DNA of 64,000 bases from contig JAIRMA010000061.1 in NCBI GenBank assembly GCA_031259085.1, forward strand, positions 1 through 64,000, written 5' to 3'. This DNA comes from Christensenellaceae bacterium. GTDB lineage: Bacteria > Bacillota > Clostridia > Christensenellales > DTU072. The translations under genes were made by a program, and so were the position numbers. Positions 38,200-46,874 of this stretch are shown piece after piece. Every line of letters starts with the position of its first letter. Position 1 is the stretch's first letter. The notes below the pieces were generated by a model. The model was not told the DNA's origin. It saw nothing but the letters and a program-made list of their open reading frames with translations, and did not search any database.

Positions 38200-38463
38200 C
38201 TACTTGCGTAGTCCTAACTCTGCAATAAGAATTCTGTATCTTTCTATGTCTTTTTCTTTAAGATACTTCAACAAATTTCGACGTTTACCTACCATCTTAA
38301 GTAAACCTCTTCTACTATGATGATCTTTTTTGTGAATAGCTAAATGTCCTGTAAGTTCTGAAATACGCGCAGATAATAACGCTATTTGCACTTCAGGTGA
38401 ACCAGTATCACCTTCATTTCTTGCATACTTTGAAATAATTTCTCGTTTTGTGTTTGAGTCCAT
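38200..38463 (-). CDS. rpsO: 30S ribosomal protein S15
   Basis: S15 binds 16S rRNA early in assembly of the small subunit. The protein has the family signature from [17 protein letters not shown] through [19 protein letters not shown] and ends in [22 protein letters not shown] choose the ATG at 38463 (87 residues), because AGGAG lies eight bases upstream. The in-frame ATG at 38481 would put that ribosome binding site inside the gene. It is the first gene of the rpsO-pnp unit. Confidence 0.97.
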   Translation of the reverse strand: MDSNTKREIISKYARNEGDTGSPEVQIALLSARISELTGHLAIHKKDHHSRRGLLKMVGKRRNLLKYLKEKDIERYRILIAELGLRK

Positions 38464-38544
38464 CGCTCTAACTCCTGTCATATTGAGCTAATACGCCATT
38501 GCATCAGAAAAGAAAAAATATCTAACGCAAGGTATCGCTATTAT

Positions 38545-38573
38545 AATATACCAAATATTGTTAAATTTGTAAA
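38545..38573 (-). promoter_or_regulatory. promoter of rpsO-pnp
   Basis: On the minus strand TTTACA (38573-38568) is followed after 17 bases by TATATT (38550-38545). It lies 82 bases before the rpsO start and downstream of the RNase P RNA gene, so rpsO-pnp has its own promoter. Confidence 0.55.
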
Positions 38574-38628
38574 GTAATTTAGAGCGGTTTATACTGTTAA
38601 TGTAGTATTAGTTATTAAACATTAGTTT

Positions 38629-38950
38629 GTGAGTCGGTCTGTAAGCCGAGTTCTGTCGCGCACGGTCATCTATCTAGACACATTGTCACCAATATGCTCA
38701 AGCGATTTAGGAGCCAGACGGGCAATCTATTAGCTCTTTTCTCTTGCATCGAGTGGGGTTTACACGGCCAATTTCGTCGCCGAACTGCCGGTGCGCTCTT
38801 ACCGCACCTTTCCACCCTTGCGAGTTTTCACCCGCGGTTTATTTCTGTTGCACTTTCCTTAAAGTCACCTTCAGCAGGCGTTACCTGCCACTCTGCCCTG
38901 CGATGCTCGGACTTTCCTCATCATACGATGCGACCGTCCAACCGGCTCAC
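38629..38950 (-). ncRNA. rnpB: RNase P RNA, bacterial class A
   Basis: This is the catalytic RNA of RNase P, which cuts 5' leaders from tRNA precursors. On the minus strand the 5' part has the hallmark GAGGAAAGTCCGAGC followed by GGGCAGAGTGGCAGGTAACG. The 3' part has GACAGAACTCGGCTTACAGACCG. The ends pair (GTGAGCCGG with CCGACTCAC), forming P1. The GTGCGGTAAGAGCGCACCGG segment matches P8-P9 of the class A form. The 5' end lies only 18 bases after the htpG stop, and I see no strong promoter in that gap. Confidence 0.96.
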
Positions 38951-38968
38951 AAACTGTTTAATTCGATT

Positions 38969-40885
38969 TTATTTTGCTAACAATGAAATTACAGATGCAG
39001 CAAGCTCAGATGGGGAGTCTATTGATAAACCCTCGATCAAACGTGCCTGATTGCAAATCACTGTTGCATATTCCTTTAATGTCTCTTTATCAGATTCAAA
39101 AAGCTTTTTTAATTTTGTATAGATTGGATGCTGTACATTAATCTCTAAAGCAACTTGTGCCTTGATGTTATCATTGTTATTTGGCATTGATTTAAGAACC
39201 TTTTCCATTTTTATAGAGATTTCTCCCACTTCTGTCAGACAAACAGGATGGTTCTTAAGCCGTGTTGAGAATCTAACCTCTGACACTTTGTCTCCTAATG
39301 CCTCTTTTATAAAATTAGCAAGATCAGTATCATCAGCCACAGTTTCTTTTTTGTCATCGTCTTTATTAATGCCTAGATCCCCTGATGCTGATATTGACTT
39401 AAATTCCTTAGCATCCTTTTTGTCTGGGTCACTTGAATATGTGCCGATCATCTTTAATGTAAATTCATCCACATCATCAGTTAATAGTAATATGTCATAG
39501 CCTCCGTCTAATACTATTTCAGCCTGAGGTTGGGCCTTGATTTGTTCTACAGATTTACCGGAAGCATAATAAATATATTGTTGATCTTCCTTCATATCAA
39601 GGACATATTCTTTCAAAGTGACATATTTGTTATTTTTGACAGACTTGAACATTATTAAGTCAATTAGCAACTCGTTATTTGCCCCATACGACTCGTAAAT
39701 ACCGTATTTAAGTTGTACCGCAAATTCCTTGTAGAAATCTTCGTATTTTTCTCTGTCTTTTTCAAGCAAGTCTAGCAACTCAGTTTTAATCTTCTTTTCA
39801 AGATTTCTTGCTATCTTTCTTAATTGACTATTATGTTGAACAGTTTCTCTTGATATATTAAGTGTTATATCCGTATCAACTAGCCCATTTACAAAGCCAA
39901 AAAAATCAGGAATTAGATCCTTTGATTTTTCCATGATCATTACATTGTCAGTGTATAGCTTTAACCCTTTTTCAAATGATTTCCCATAATAATTATACGG
40001 AGCACGTGATGGGATAAAAAGCAATGCAGTATAGTTGATTGAACCCTCTGTTTGAGTATGTATCACCCGCACCGGATCTTTATAATCATGAAATTCACTT
40101 TTGTAAAATTCAAAATATTCGCTTTCTGTTATATCAGATTTGCGCTTTTTCCAAATCGGCACCATAGAGTTTAATGTCTCAAATTTTTCATCAACTTCAC
40201 TCTCTGTTTTTTCTTGATCCTCACTAGTAGTAGCCTCACTCACTTCAGCTTTTTTTAGTTCCAGTTTAATAGGATACTTAATATAATCTGAGTATTTTTT
40301 GACTAGATCCCGTATTGTGTATTCCTCTAAGAATTTATCATAATTTTCTTTGTCACTTGCGTCACTATCTTCTTTGATATGCAAAATTATTGTTGTGCCA
40401 ACTGTTTCTCGGTCAGTCTTTTTAATATCATAGCCCTTAGTACCAGTCGATGTCCAAATGTAAGCATCAGTAGAATCATACGCTTTACTTACAACCTCAA
40501 CTTTATCGCTCACCATGAATGCCGAATAAAATCCAACCCCGAATTGTCCAATTATATTAATGTCGTCACTCTTTTCTATTGTCTTTTTGAAATCTAAAGA
40601 ACCACTTTTAGCTATAATACCTAGATTATCTTCTAGTGATTCAAGAGTCATCCCTATCCCGTTATCAGAGATCTTGAAAATCCTATTCTCTTTGTCTACT
40701 GATATTATAATGCTAAAGTCCTCTTTGCTTAAACCCAAATTCTCGTTTAAACTTTTATAATAGAGCTTATCTATCGCATCACTAGCATTTGAGATAAGTT
40801 CCCTCAAAAATATCTCTTTATGTGTGTAGATTGAATTAATCATTATATCTAACACGCGCTCAGATTCTGCCTTAAATTTCTTCAT
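38969..40885 (-). CDS. htpG: molecular chaperone HtpG (Hsp90 family)
   Basis: HtpG is the cytosolic Hsp90 homologue, an ATP-dependent folding chaperone. The start at 40885 has AGGAG eight bases upstream; an upstream in-frame ATG lies inside the CIRCE element and has no such site. The 638 residues match the family. The GHKL ATPase motifs are visible: ELISNASDAIDK near 27-38, ISDNGIGMT, and GQFGVGFYSAF. The conserved segment with GLVDTDITLNISRETVQ follows in the middle domain. A CIRCE operator sits in the leader, so HrcA repression and heat induction are expected. rnpB follows directly. Confidence 0.98.
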   Translation of the reverse strand: MKKFKAESERVLDIMINSIYTHKEIFLRELISNASDAIDKLYYKSLNENLGLSKEDFSIIISVDKENRIFKISDNGIGMTLESLEDNLGIIAKSGSLDFKKTIEKSDDINIIGQFGVGFYSAFMVSDKVEVVSKAYDSTDAYIWTSTGTKGYDIKKTDRETVGTTIILHIKEDSDASDKENYDKFLEEYTIRDLVKKYSDYIKYPIKLELKKAEVSEATTSEDQEKTESEVDEKFETLNSMVPIWKKRKSDITESEYFEFYKSEFHDYKDPVRVIHTQTEGSINYTALLFIPSRAPYNYYGKSFEKGLKLYTDNVMIMEKSKDLIPDFFGFVNGLVDTDITLNISRETVQHNSQLRKIARNLEKKIKTELLDLLEKDREKYEDFYKEFAVQLKYGIYESYGANNELLIDLIMFKSVKNNKYVTLKEYVLDMKEDQQYIYYASGKSVEQIKAQPQAEIVLDGGYDILLLTDDVDEFTLKMIGTYSSDPDKKDAKEFKSISASGDLGINKDDDKKETVADDTDLANFIKEALGDKVSEVRFSTRLKNHPVCLTEVGEISIKMEKVLKSMPNNNDNIKAQVALEINVQHPIYTKLKKLFESDKETLKEYATVICNQARLIEGLSIDSPSELAASVISLLAK

Positions 40886-40907
40886 AAAATATTCTCCTCT
40901 ACAAATT

Positions 40908-40934
40908 TTAGCACTCATGACTAATGAGTGCTAA
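40908..40934 (-). promoter_or_regulatory. CIRCE operator (HrcA binding site) for htpG
   Basis: The sequence is a perfect match to the consensus TTAGCACTC-N9-GAGTGCTAA. It starts four bases downstream of the -10 box and ends 22 bases before the htpG ATG, so bound HrcA would block transcription of htpG. Confidence 0.97.
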
Positions 40935-40937
40935 TAT

Positions 40938-40966
40938 ATTATAAATCTAAATTTAATCAAATGCAA
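40938..40966 (-). promoter_or_regulatory. sigma-A promoter of htpG
   Basis: On the minus strand TTGCAT (40966-40961) is followed after 17 bases by a perfect TATAAT (40943-40938). The predicted start of transcription falls within the CIRCE element. Confidence 0.8.
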
Positions 40967-41005
40967 GCAATAGAGGTAGCTTTTTCGAAATGTTAACTTT
41001 TTTTT

Positions 41006-42523
41006 TTACCAGCGTATGCGACGTGCTTCATAATACTCGTCATCATCATAAAGATCATATTTATATTCTAAATCTAAAGGAATGGTGCCAGCCCGTTCAA
41101 GACGCACCCGTCTGAGTTCTCTTGTTAACAATTCTTTTGTTTCATTATTGTATCTAATGAATATTATTGGTATCAAGTTTAATATTGAGCCCAAAACTGG
41201 CGCCAAAATGAATACAGGCCAAGCATATTCATAAAATATAGGTGATTGATTGTGCTTTAACTCAGCATCAAATTTTAATAATGTCAAAGTGATACCTAAA
41301 AAGAACGTTGATATTGCTCCCGTGATTTTAGCCGATGCATTCTGCATGGAAAATACTGTGCCCTCGTTTCTAGCCCCAGTTTTCCATTCCAAATAGTCAA
41401 TGCTCTCCCCCCAAAGGGCTGTGGTTGCAATGTCTGTCATGCTAGCAGGAATATTAACTAACATTAAGCATAAACCAGATAGAATTAGATGCCATCCCTC
41501 ATAACCAATAAAGAAGGCTACTGTACGAAATCCTATATTGAAAATAACTGAAATTAAAAGTATATATCTCATACCACCTAGCTTTCTAGATATCCAGATC
41601 GTGAACGGCTTTGCAAGAGATCCAGGTATCCCGCAAAGAAGACCAAATATAAAGCTCAAAGTGAGCCCGTCAATATGAATCCCAAATATTTTATTATCTG
41701 GCAACAAATATTCAAAGAATGTTATTTGCTGAATAACTAAAGTAGTCGAGCCTAAAATCGAGCCTAGTACTACTAACAATACAATTTTGTTTTTAAATAA
41801 AATGGTAAAGGCGCCAGTTTTAGGGACTTTTTTTTCAATTGCCGGAACCCTCTCCTTTGCATATGCACCAGCTCTTGACAACAACATCCCCCCACACCCT
41901 AAGACAAGCGCCATAATAAAAAAAGGTATTCGCCTATTGATTCCCTGACTGTCTGTAACTGACAATATCAATGAGATAAGCCCAGCTAGCCATCCCCCCA
42001 TCATTGCACCGATGCGCCCAATTTGTGCGGCGCGCTCGCGCTCTTTTGGATTCTTAGAGATTAGTGCAGTCATGCCCCATTGTCCAATATCTTGAAATGA
42101 ATATAGAAAATCATATACCATGTAAACAAAAATAAGTATCACTAAGTGAACATTTTTAGGTAGTCCAAAATCAATGAACAAAAATATTACGATCAACCCA
42201 ATAGGGAGAGCTAAATGCTTGATAAACGGCCTTAATTTCTCACCGTTTTTGAATCGGTGTTTGTCAATTATTGCACCAACAATAGGGTCGTTTATTGCGT
42301 CCCAAACTTTGACAATACCAAATAATGTTCCAAATAGCAATGGGTTAAATTTCAAAACATGCAGGCAGAAATAATTAAACCAACCCACAAAACAGCATGA
42401 ATTGTTTTGTCCAAAAACGCCCAATGTGAAGCCAATCAGTTCCTTGCGTGGAACATCATGATCCTCGTCCTTCCCAAATGTCTTATCTAGAAGTTTATTC
42501 GAAAATGCCTTTAAACGATTCAT
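41006..42523 (-). CDS. GPH-family (melibiose-type) sugar:cation symporter
   Basis: This 505-residue membrane protein has about 12 hydrophobic segments. It shows the glycoside-pentoside-hexuronide:cation signature in the first half (VWDAINDPIVGAIIDK followed by GEKLRPFI), and the central cytoplasmic loop is followed by six more segments. Members of this family import sugars with sodium or protons; the substrate cannot be told from sequence. The start ATG has AGAGGG upstream. The C-terminus is a charged cytoplasmic tail with a run of D, E and Y. A promoter and two inverted repeats lie upstream, suggesting a dedicated regulator, but no sugar-use enzymes are beside it. Confidence 0.88.
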   Translation of the reverse strand: MNRLKAFSNKLLDKTFGKDEDHDVPRKELIGFTLGVFGQNNSCCFVGWFNYFCLHVLKFNPLLFGTLFGIVKVWDAINDPIVGAIIDKHRFKNGEKLRPFIKHLALPIGLIVIFLFIDFGLPKNVHLVILIFVYMVYDFLYSFQDIGQWGMTALISKNPKERERAAQIGRIGAMMGGWLAGLISLILSVTDSQGINRRIPFFIMALVLGCGGMLLSRAGAYAKERVPAIEKKVPKTGAFTILFKNKIVLLVVLGSILGSTTLVIQQITFFEYLLPDNKIFGIHIDGLTLSFIFGLLCGIPGSLAKPFTIWISRKLGGMRYILLISVIFNIGFRTVAFFIGYEGWHLILSGLCLMLVNIPASMTDIATTALWGESIDYLEWKTGARNEGTVFSMQNASAKITGAISTFFLGITLTLLKFDAELKHNQSPIFYEYAWPVFILAPVLGSILNLIPIIFIRYNNETKELLTRELRRVRLERAGTIPLDLEYKYDLYDDDEYYEARRIRW

Positions 42524-42595
42524 ATTAGACGCCCTCTAATTAAATGTGTGCTCTATAATCATAGTGATCCTTAAAAATCAAAAATGATATGTGAT

Positions 42596-42624
42596 ATTAT
42601 AACCTTTTTTTTAGGTTATGTAAA
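42596..42624 (-). promoter_or_regulatory. promoter of the GPH symporter gene
   Basis: On the minus strand TTTACA (42624-42619) is followed after 17 bases by TATAAT (42601-42596). The spacer is itself an inverted repeat (ATAACCT at 42599-42605 with AGGTTAT at 42613-42619), which could bind a repressor. Confidence 0.65.
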
Positions 42625-42657
42625 TATCAAATTAAAAATATGCTTAATTTGATATTT
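42622..42657. promoter_or_regulatory. 14-bp perfect inverted repeat, candidate operator
   Basis: Arms 42622-42635 and 42644-42657 are exact complements with an 8-base centre. The repeat overlaps the -35 box of the GPH symporter gene and lies between divergent genes, so it is not a terminator. A dimeric regulator site is the simplest reading. Confidence 0.6.
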
Positions 42658-42771
42658 GAAAGACTTATTGCAGAATTGTCTCTATTGACTAATGATTATA
42701 CACAAAAAACAATTAGAACCTTGAATTTGTTTAATTTTAACAATTAATTTTCATGTATTTTTGTTTTATTA

Positions 42772-42800
42772 TTGCATTAATGCATACAATATGCTAAAAT
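42772..42800 (+). promoter_or_regulatory. promoter placed for a leaderless transcript
   Basis: TTGCAT (42772-42777) is followed after 17 bases by TAAAAT (42795-42800). The ATG of the next gene begins seven bases after the -10 box, where transcription should start. No ribosome binding site is present. Confidence 0.65.
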
Positions 42801-42807
42801 AATACAC

Positions 42808-43653
42808 ATGGAAGAGCTATTTATTTCCGCAGACAAAAACGATGTCTCATTTTCTGAACATTTTGAGCGTTTCGAAAAGTATGTCACAGCTAATAATCTG
42901 ATAGATTTTGGAGCGTCATATAAAAAACCTGGCACTCATGGCATTAAATACGCACGTAAAACTCGTGTTTTTTTAGTGTTGGCCATTGTCTTCTTTGTAT
43001 TAAGCTTAGCGTCACAAGTATATAACATTGTGGCATTAAATACAACAGCCCCAGCCTCAGTAGGCTCCGCTAATCCTCTAGGTATTTGGCTTTATATCAT
43101 TGAGATCGTGTTTTTTGTTACGACTGTCATATTTTATTTAGTTTTTTTAGTACGCAACAAAAAACAAATAGCTAAGTCTATTAGCAATGACTTTGAATTT
43201 GAACGCGAAGCTTTTATAAGTGCTCAAGAGCAATTCTCTATACCTGATGACTTTCAAGAGATCGGAGTTTTAGAGGCAGAGGCTAAAACTAAAGGTGCAG
43301 AAGTAATATACGATTCTCATAATAAATTCCTTCTTTTAGAAAGGCGTCTTATTTATTCTAAAGATAGCGGCGTGTCTATTGCCGATTATGAAACTGAATA
43401 TACCATCCCTCTAAACGTTTTAATTAAGCACGAATTAGTAGACACCCCCATATGTTTTATATCTTTTGATAAAGCAATGGCTGAGTCGTCTGATGTTAAA
43501 ATGTATAATTTAACCTGTGATAAATACAAATATACTTTGGGCAGTTATGGTAAATTTGTTTTCAAGGATTCAGATGGCGAATTTGAAATAAAAGTCCTGC
43601 CAAATGATTTTCACAAGGTTTTGCGGTTATTTATTCCACAGGATCAATTCTAA
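42808..43653 (+). CDS. two-TM membrane protein of unknown function
   Basis: I do not recognise this 281-residue protein. An N-terminal cytoplasmic part (about 1-50) precedes two hydrophobic segments (about 53-77 and 92-115). A cytoplasmic domain of about 165 residues follows, rich in beta strands, including YETEYTIPLNVLIKHELV and a C-terminal KVLPNDFHKVLRLFI. This layout resembles YcxB/PH-like membrane proteins, but the match is weak. The gene appears to be translated from a leaderless mRNA. It stands alone between a divergent symporter gene and the convergent queH. Confidence 0.8.
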   Translation: MEELFISADKNDVSFSEHFERFEKYVTANNLIDFGASYKKPGTHGIKYARKTRVFLVLAIVFFVLSLASQVYNIVALNTTAPASVGSANPLGIWLYIIEIVFFVTTVIFYLVFLVRNKKQIAKSISNDFEFEREAFISAQEQFSIPDDFQEIGVLEAEAKTKGAEVIYDSHNKFLLLERRLIYSKDSGVSIADYETEYTIPLNVLIKHELVDTPICFISFDKAMAESSDVKMYNLTCDKYKYTLGSYGKFVFKDSDGEFEIKVLPNDFHKVLRLFIPQDQF

Positions 43654-43688
43654 TTTTGCTAGTTAAATAGTAAGTAATTCTATAACAG

Positions 43689-43716
43689 GAGCACCAGTTT
43701 GGTGCTCTTGTTATTT
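43689..43716 (+). terminator. terminator after the two-TM protein gene
   Basis: A 7-bp stem GAGCACC/GGTGCTC (43689-43695 with 43701-43707) has a 5-base loop and is followed by TTGTTATTT. It lies 35 bases after the stop, between convergent genes, and overlaps the 3' end of queH. The T run is broken, so strength is uncertain. Confidence 0.6.
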
Positions 43717-44268
43717 GAGCGTTTTTTTAAAGCCGCCCGCGCTTTTTGAATAACGCTCTTCTTCACTAAATATACACCCACAATACTTTTGCATGTATAG
43801 ATTATTCTCTCTAGCTAGCGCTTGTCCTGTCCTAAAACTCTCTCGAAAGTCTTTATACAAAAACTTAATTTCATAACTCTCGCCTATTTCATCACCATGT
43901 TCTCGAATTAAATCATGTTTTTGATACGGACTTATAGTAAGAGTCGTAGAAAATGCATCAAATTGGTTATTTCTAGCATATTCTGCAGTCATATTTAGTC
44001 TTGATTTATAACAATAACTACAACGCGCCCCTACATCATCTGCTACATTTTTAACAAATGTACGTAGTCCATAATAATCAATTACTTCTAAAGGCAATTC
44101 AATTCTTTTGGCATACTCTATTAATGTTTCTAAACGCTTAGTATATTCTGTTAATGGATGGATGTTAGGATTATACCAAAATCCAGTTATGTCAATTTTC
44201 TCTTTCCTAAAATATTCAATACATTTAACTGAACATGGTGCACAGCATATGTGCAATAATAATTTCAT
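43711..44268 (-). CDS. queH: epoxyqueuosine reductase QueH
   Basis: QueH carries out the last step of queuosine synthesis in tRNA, the reduction of epoxyqueuosine. It is the cobalamin-independent replacement for QueG. From the ATG at 44268 the protein has 185 residues, the family length. It starts with MKLLLHICCAPCS, carrying the CC and C metal ligands at 8, 9 and 12. ARCSYCYKSRL supplies a CxxC pair, and YCGCIFSEEER near the C-terminus gives further cysteines. An alternative TTG start at 44292 would add eight residues. Neither start has a ribosome binding site. It ends convergently with the two-TM gene. Confidence 0.93.
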   Translation of the reverse strand: MKLLLHICCAPCSVKCIEYFRKEKIDITGFWYNPNIHPLTEYTKRLETLIEYAKRIELPLEVIDYYGLRTFVKNVADDVGARCSYCYKSRLNMTAEYARNNQFDAFSTTLTISPYQKHDLIREHGDEIGESYEIKFLYKDFRESFRTGQALARENNLYMQKYCGCIFSEEERYSKSAGGFKKTLK

Positions 44269-44361
44269 ATGAATTTTATCATGAGTTTGCAAAGTGAATA
44301 TTTGCTAAGTCAACTCCTTTTAATTTTAAAATTACACCAAATTGCCTATCTAAAACAGATG

Positions 44362-46083
44362 CTATTTTTCGATTTGTAGTGCATAATATTTAGCATACAA
44401 ACCGTTCAATTTCATTAACTCATCATGAGTGCCACTCTCAACGATCTTACCATTATCTACAGTCATGATAATATCTGCGTGACGTATTGTGCTCAATCTA
44501 TGTGCAATGACAATTGTAGTACGATTTTTTGCTAATTCATTCAACGCATGTTGAATTAAGCTTTCATTTTCATTATCAAGTGCAGAGGTTGCTTCGTCAA
44601 GTATAAGTATCTTTGGATTTTTAAGAAACACACGCGCTATTGAAATCCGCTGTTTCTGTCCCCCTGATAATTTTGCACCTCGCTCCCCGACAAAAGTATC
44701 GTATCTGTCTTGAAGAGTCAAAATAAACTCGTGTAAGTTTGCCATTTTTGCTGCTTTTTCAATCTCATCATCAGAGGCATTAGGATTGCCATATGCAATG
44801 TTTTCACGGATCGACCCGTAAAAAATATATGTGTCTTGCTGGACTACCCCAATAGCGCGTCTAAGAGAGGCTATACTGAACTCTTTTATGTTCACTCCGT
44901 CGATTAAAATCTCACCAGAGGTTGGTTCATAAAAGCGGGGGAGTAGTGAGCAAACCGTTGTTTTACCTCCACCTGATGGTCCTACGAACGCAACTGTCTT
45001 CCCGCTTTCAATTTGAAAATTGATACCATTTAAAACTTCAAGTGGTTTTTCATAAGCAAAACAAACATCCTTATACGTTATTGCGCCCTCACTAACCACA
45101 AGCTCCTTAGCATTTTTAGCGTCTTGCACTTCAGGCTCCGTTTCAATAACGTCTATAAATCGTTTGAATCCTGAAAATCCACGCTGGAATGTCTCTGTGA
45201 AGTTCACTAGTATTTCAATTGGGCTTATGAATATGCCTATATATATAAAGTACATCGCAAATTCTACTGCATTAAGGCTTCCTGTTGTTAAAAAGAAAGC
45301 GCCGGATATAAGAGCTGCTACATATAATAGCCCTTGAAAAAATGAATTAATGGAATGATAAACACCCATGGCTCTATATGACTCGCTTTTAGTCTCTAAA
45401 AATGCATCGTTTGCATGATCAAATTTGTTGTGCTCAATTGCTTCTCCTGTAAACGATTTAATAACTTTTATTCCCAAAAGGCTGTCCTGTACTCTTGCAT
45501 TTATCCCAGCTATTCTTTTTCTATTAGCAGTAAATATGCTCCTCATTCTTTTATTCATGAATAAACTAAATATAATCATTATAATCACAATACTTGCAAG
45601 AATTAAGGTGATTTGCCAATTGATTAAAGATAGTAAAATTAGTGATCCTATTATTTTTAATAATGATATTATTATATTCTCAGGGCCGTGATGCGCAAAT
45701 TCTGATATATCAAATAAGTCAGACACTAATTTGCTCACCATCTCGCCAGAGTTGTTCCTGTCATAATATGAAAAAGAGAGTTTTTGGTAGTGATAAAAAA
45801 GTTGACGTCTCATGTCCCCTTCCATTCTAGCTCCCATTATGTGCCCCCAGGACGTAATGAAATATTGACAAAATAATTTAACACCATAAAATAACAATAA
45901 TACTATAGCTATGTACACTACAGTATTTAAAACCGTGCTCCCCGAAGGAATTAAATCCAATGTTATGTACCTCAGAATTTGAGGAAATGCCAAATCAACC
46001 CCAGAAACAATCACAGCACAGAATAAATCTGCTAAGAAAAGTGCTTTGTAGGGTTTATAATAGTTAATGAATTTTTTTAGCAT
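44362..46083 (-). CDS. ABC exporter half-transporter (membrane plus ATPase)
   Basis: The 573 residues give one fused half-transporter, acting as a homodimer or heterodimer. Six membrane segments lie in about 1-310. The ATPase domain has Walker A GPSGGGKTT at 368-376, signature LSGGQ at 472-476 and Walker B ILILDEATSALD. The class is the lipid/drug/peptide exporter type (MsbA/BmrA-like); the cargo is not evident. There is only one such gene here, so a homodimer is plausible. No ribosome binding site precedes the ATG, and a TATAAT lies just six bases upstream, so the message is probably leaderless. Confidence 0.92.
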   Translation of the reverse strand: MLKKFINYYKPYKALFLADLFCAVIVSGVDLAFPQILRYITLDLIPSGSTVLNTVVYIAIVLLLFYGVKLFCQYFITSWGHIMGARMEGDMRRQLFYHYQKLSFSYYDRNNSGEMVSKLVSDLFDISEFAHHGPENIIISLLKIIGSLILLSLINWQITLILASIVIIMIIFSLFMNKRMRSIFTANRKRIAGINARVQDSLLGIKVIKSFTGEAIEHNKFDHANDAFLETKSESYRAMGVYHSINSFFQGLLYVAALISGAFFLTTGSLNAVEFAMYFIYIGIFISPIEILVNFTETFQRGFSGFKRFIDVIETEPEVQDAKNAKELVVSEGAITYKDVCFAYEKPLEVLNGINFQIESGKTVAFVGPSGGGKTTVCSLLPRFYEPTSGEILIDGVNIKEFSIASLRRAIGVVQQDTYIFYGSIRENIAYGNPNASDDEIEKAAKMANLHEFILTLQDRYDTFVGERGAKLSGGQKQRISIARVFLKNPKILILDEATSALDNENESLIQHALNELAKNRTTIVIAHRLSTIRHADIIMTVDNGKIVESGTHDELMKLNGLYAKYYALQIEK

Positions 46084-46089
46084 ATTAAA

Positions 46090-46117
46090 ATTATATCACT
46101 TTAACCTCTTATTTCAA
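46090..46117 (-). promoter_or_regulatory. promoter of the ABC exporter, placed for a leaderless transcript
   Basis: On the minus strand TTGAAA (46117-46112) is followed after 16 bases by a perfect TATAAT (46095-46090). Six bases separate it from the ATG. Confidence 0.6.
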
Positions 46118-46706
46118 ACGAAAATTCTACACTAGTCATAATTAAGTTTATAGGCAAAATTTATATTAATCTTAACTTGAGCTCCATATAAAATATGATT
46201 TCACCTTTTTAAGTTAAATTAAATGTCGAAGTTTTCAATGTCGTTATTCTTTAGTTATTAGAATTTCTCTTTGACAATTGTAAATAGTAGGATTTGCAAA
46301 ACGAATAGAATAACGGATTATCTCAAAAATATATTTGTTCTTATTTTTTAAGAATATAAATTAACCATCACAAATTATTTTATTTAGAAAAAAACGGTGT
46401 GCGTCAAAAAAATTCAGAGTTTCATTGTTGTTATAAAATGCTTTATGTGCAAAAATATATCAACATTATTTACTAAGCTCATTTTTAAGATTTTAAGTAA
46501 TAACTCAGGGTCTATTAAAGAAAAATAACTTCCCTGTCATTGCTTAAAACATTAGAGACCTACCCCCCCCCTTAAATTTAGGTTAATAAGGCTTTTTAAT
46601 AGCTTAATTTAGCTCTCAAAATCGAGGGCACTCAAAACTTATTTTAACATCTTAATCTGTATTAAAGTAAAATACATAAATTATCAAAAAAATGCTGTTA
46701 AAATAA
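46118..46706. other. AT-rich intergenic region
   Basis: No gene is supported on either strand. The one unusual element is a run of nine C (46563-46571) in otherwise AT-rich sequence. The region ends at the tRNA promoter. Confidence 0.6.
46563..46571. repeat. poly-C tract of nine bases
   Basis: The tract lies about 135 bases upstream of the tRNA operon promoter and is not in a gene. Mononucleotide C or G runs of this length are rare in low-GC DNA and prone to slippage. Confidence 0.8.
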
Positions 46707-46735
46707 TTGACAAGAGTGCTTTGGTAATATATTAT
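46707..46735 (+). promoter_or_regulatory. promoter of the tRNA operon
   Basis: A perfect TTGACA (46707-46712) is followed after 17 bases by TATTAT (46730-46735). Transcription would start near 46742, about 33 bases before the first tRNA. Confidence 0.8.
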
Positions 46736-46774
46736 ATACAAGTTGCTTTTTTTTGACTTTGCAACATTACTTTA

Positions 46775-46851
46775 CGGGGTGTAGCGCAGCTTGGTAGCGC
46801 ACTTGGTTTGGGACCAAGGGGCCGGGAGTTCGAATCTCTTCACCCCGACCA
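46775..46851 (+). tRNA. tRNA-Pro (anticodon TGG)
   Basis: The acceptor stem CGGGGTG pairs with CACCCCG. The anticodon loop TTTGGGA carries TGG, the T loop is TTCGAAT, and CCA is encoded. It is the first of five tRNA genes in one transcript. Confidence 0.95.
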
Positions 46852-46874
46852 CGTGAGATCAAAAAAATTAATAG

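Noticed and set aside
38694..39050. Open frames of 78-118 codons on the plus strand
   Set aside because: They run through the RNase P RNA gene and the end of htpG on the opposite strand and have no ribosome binding site.
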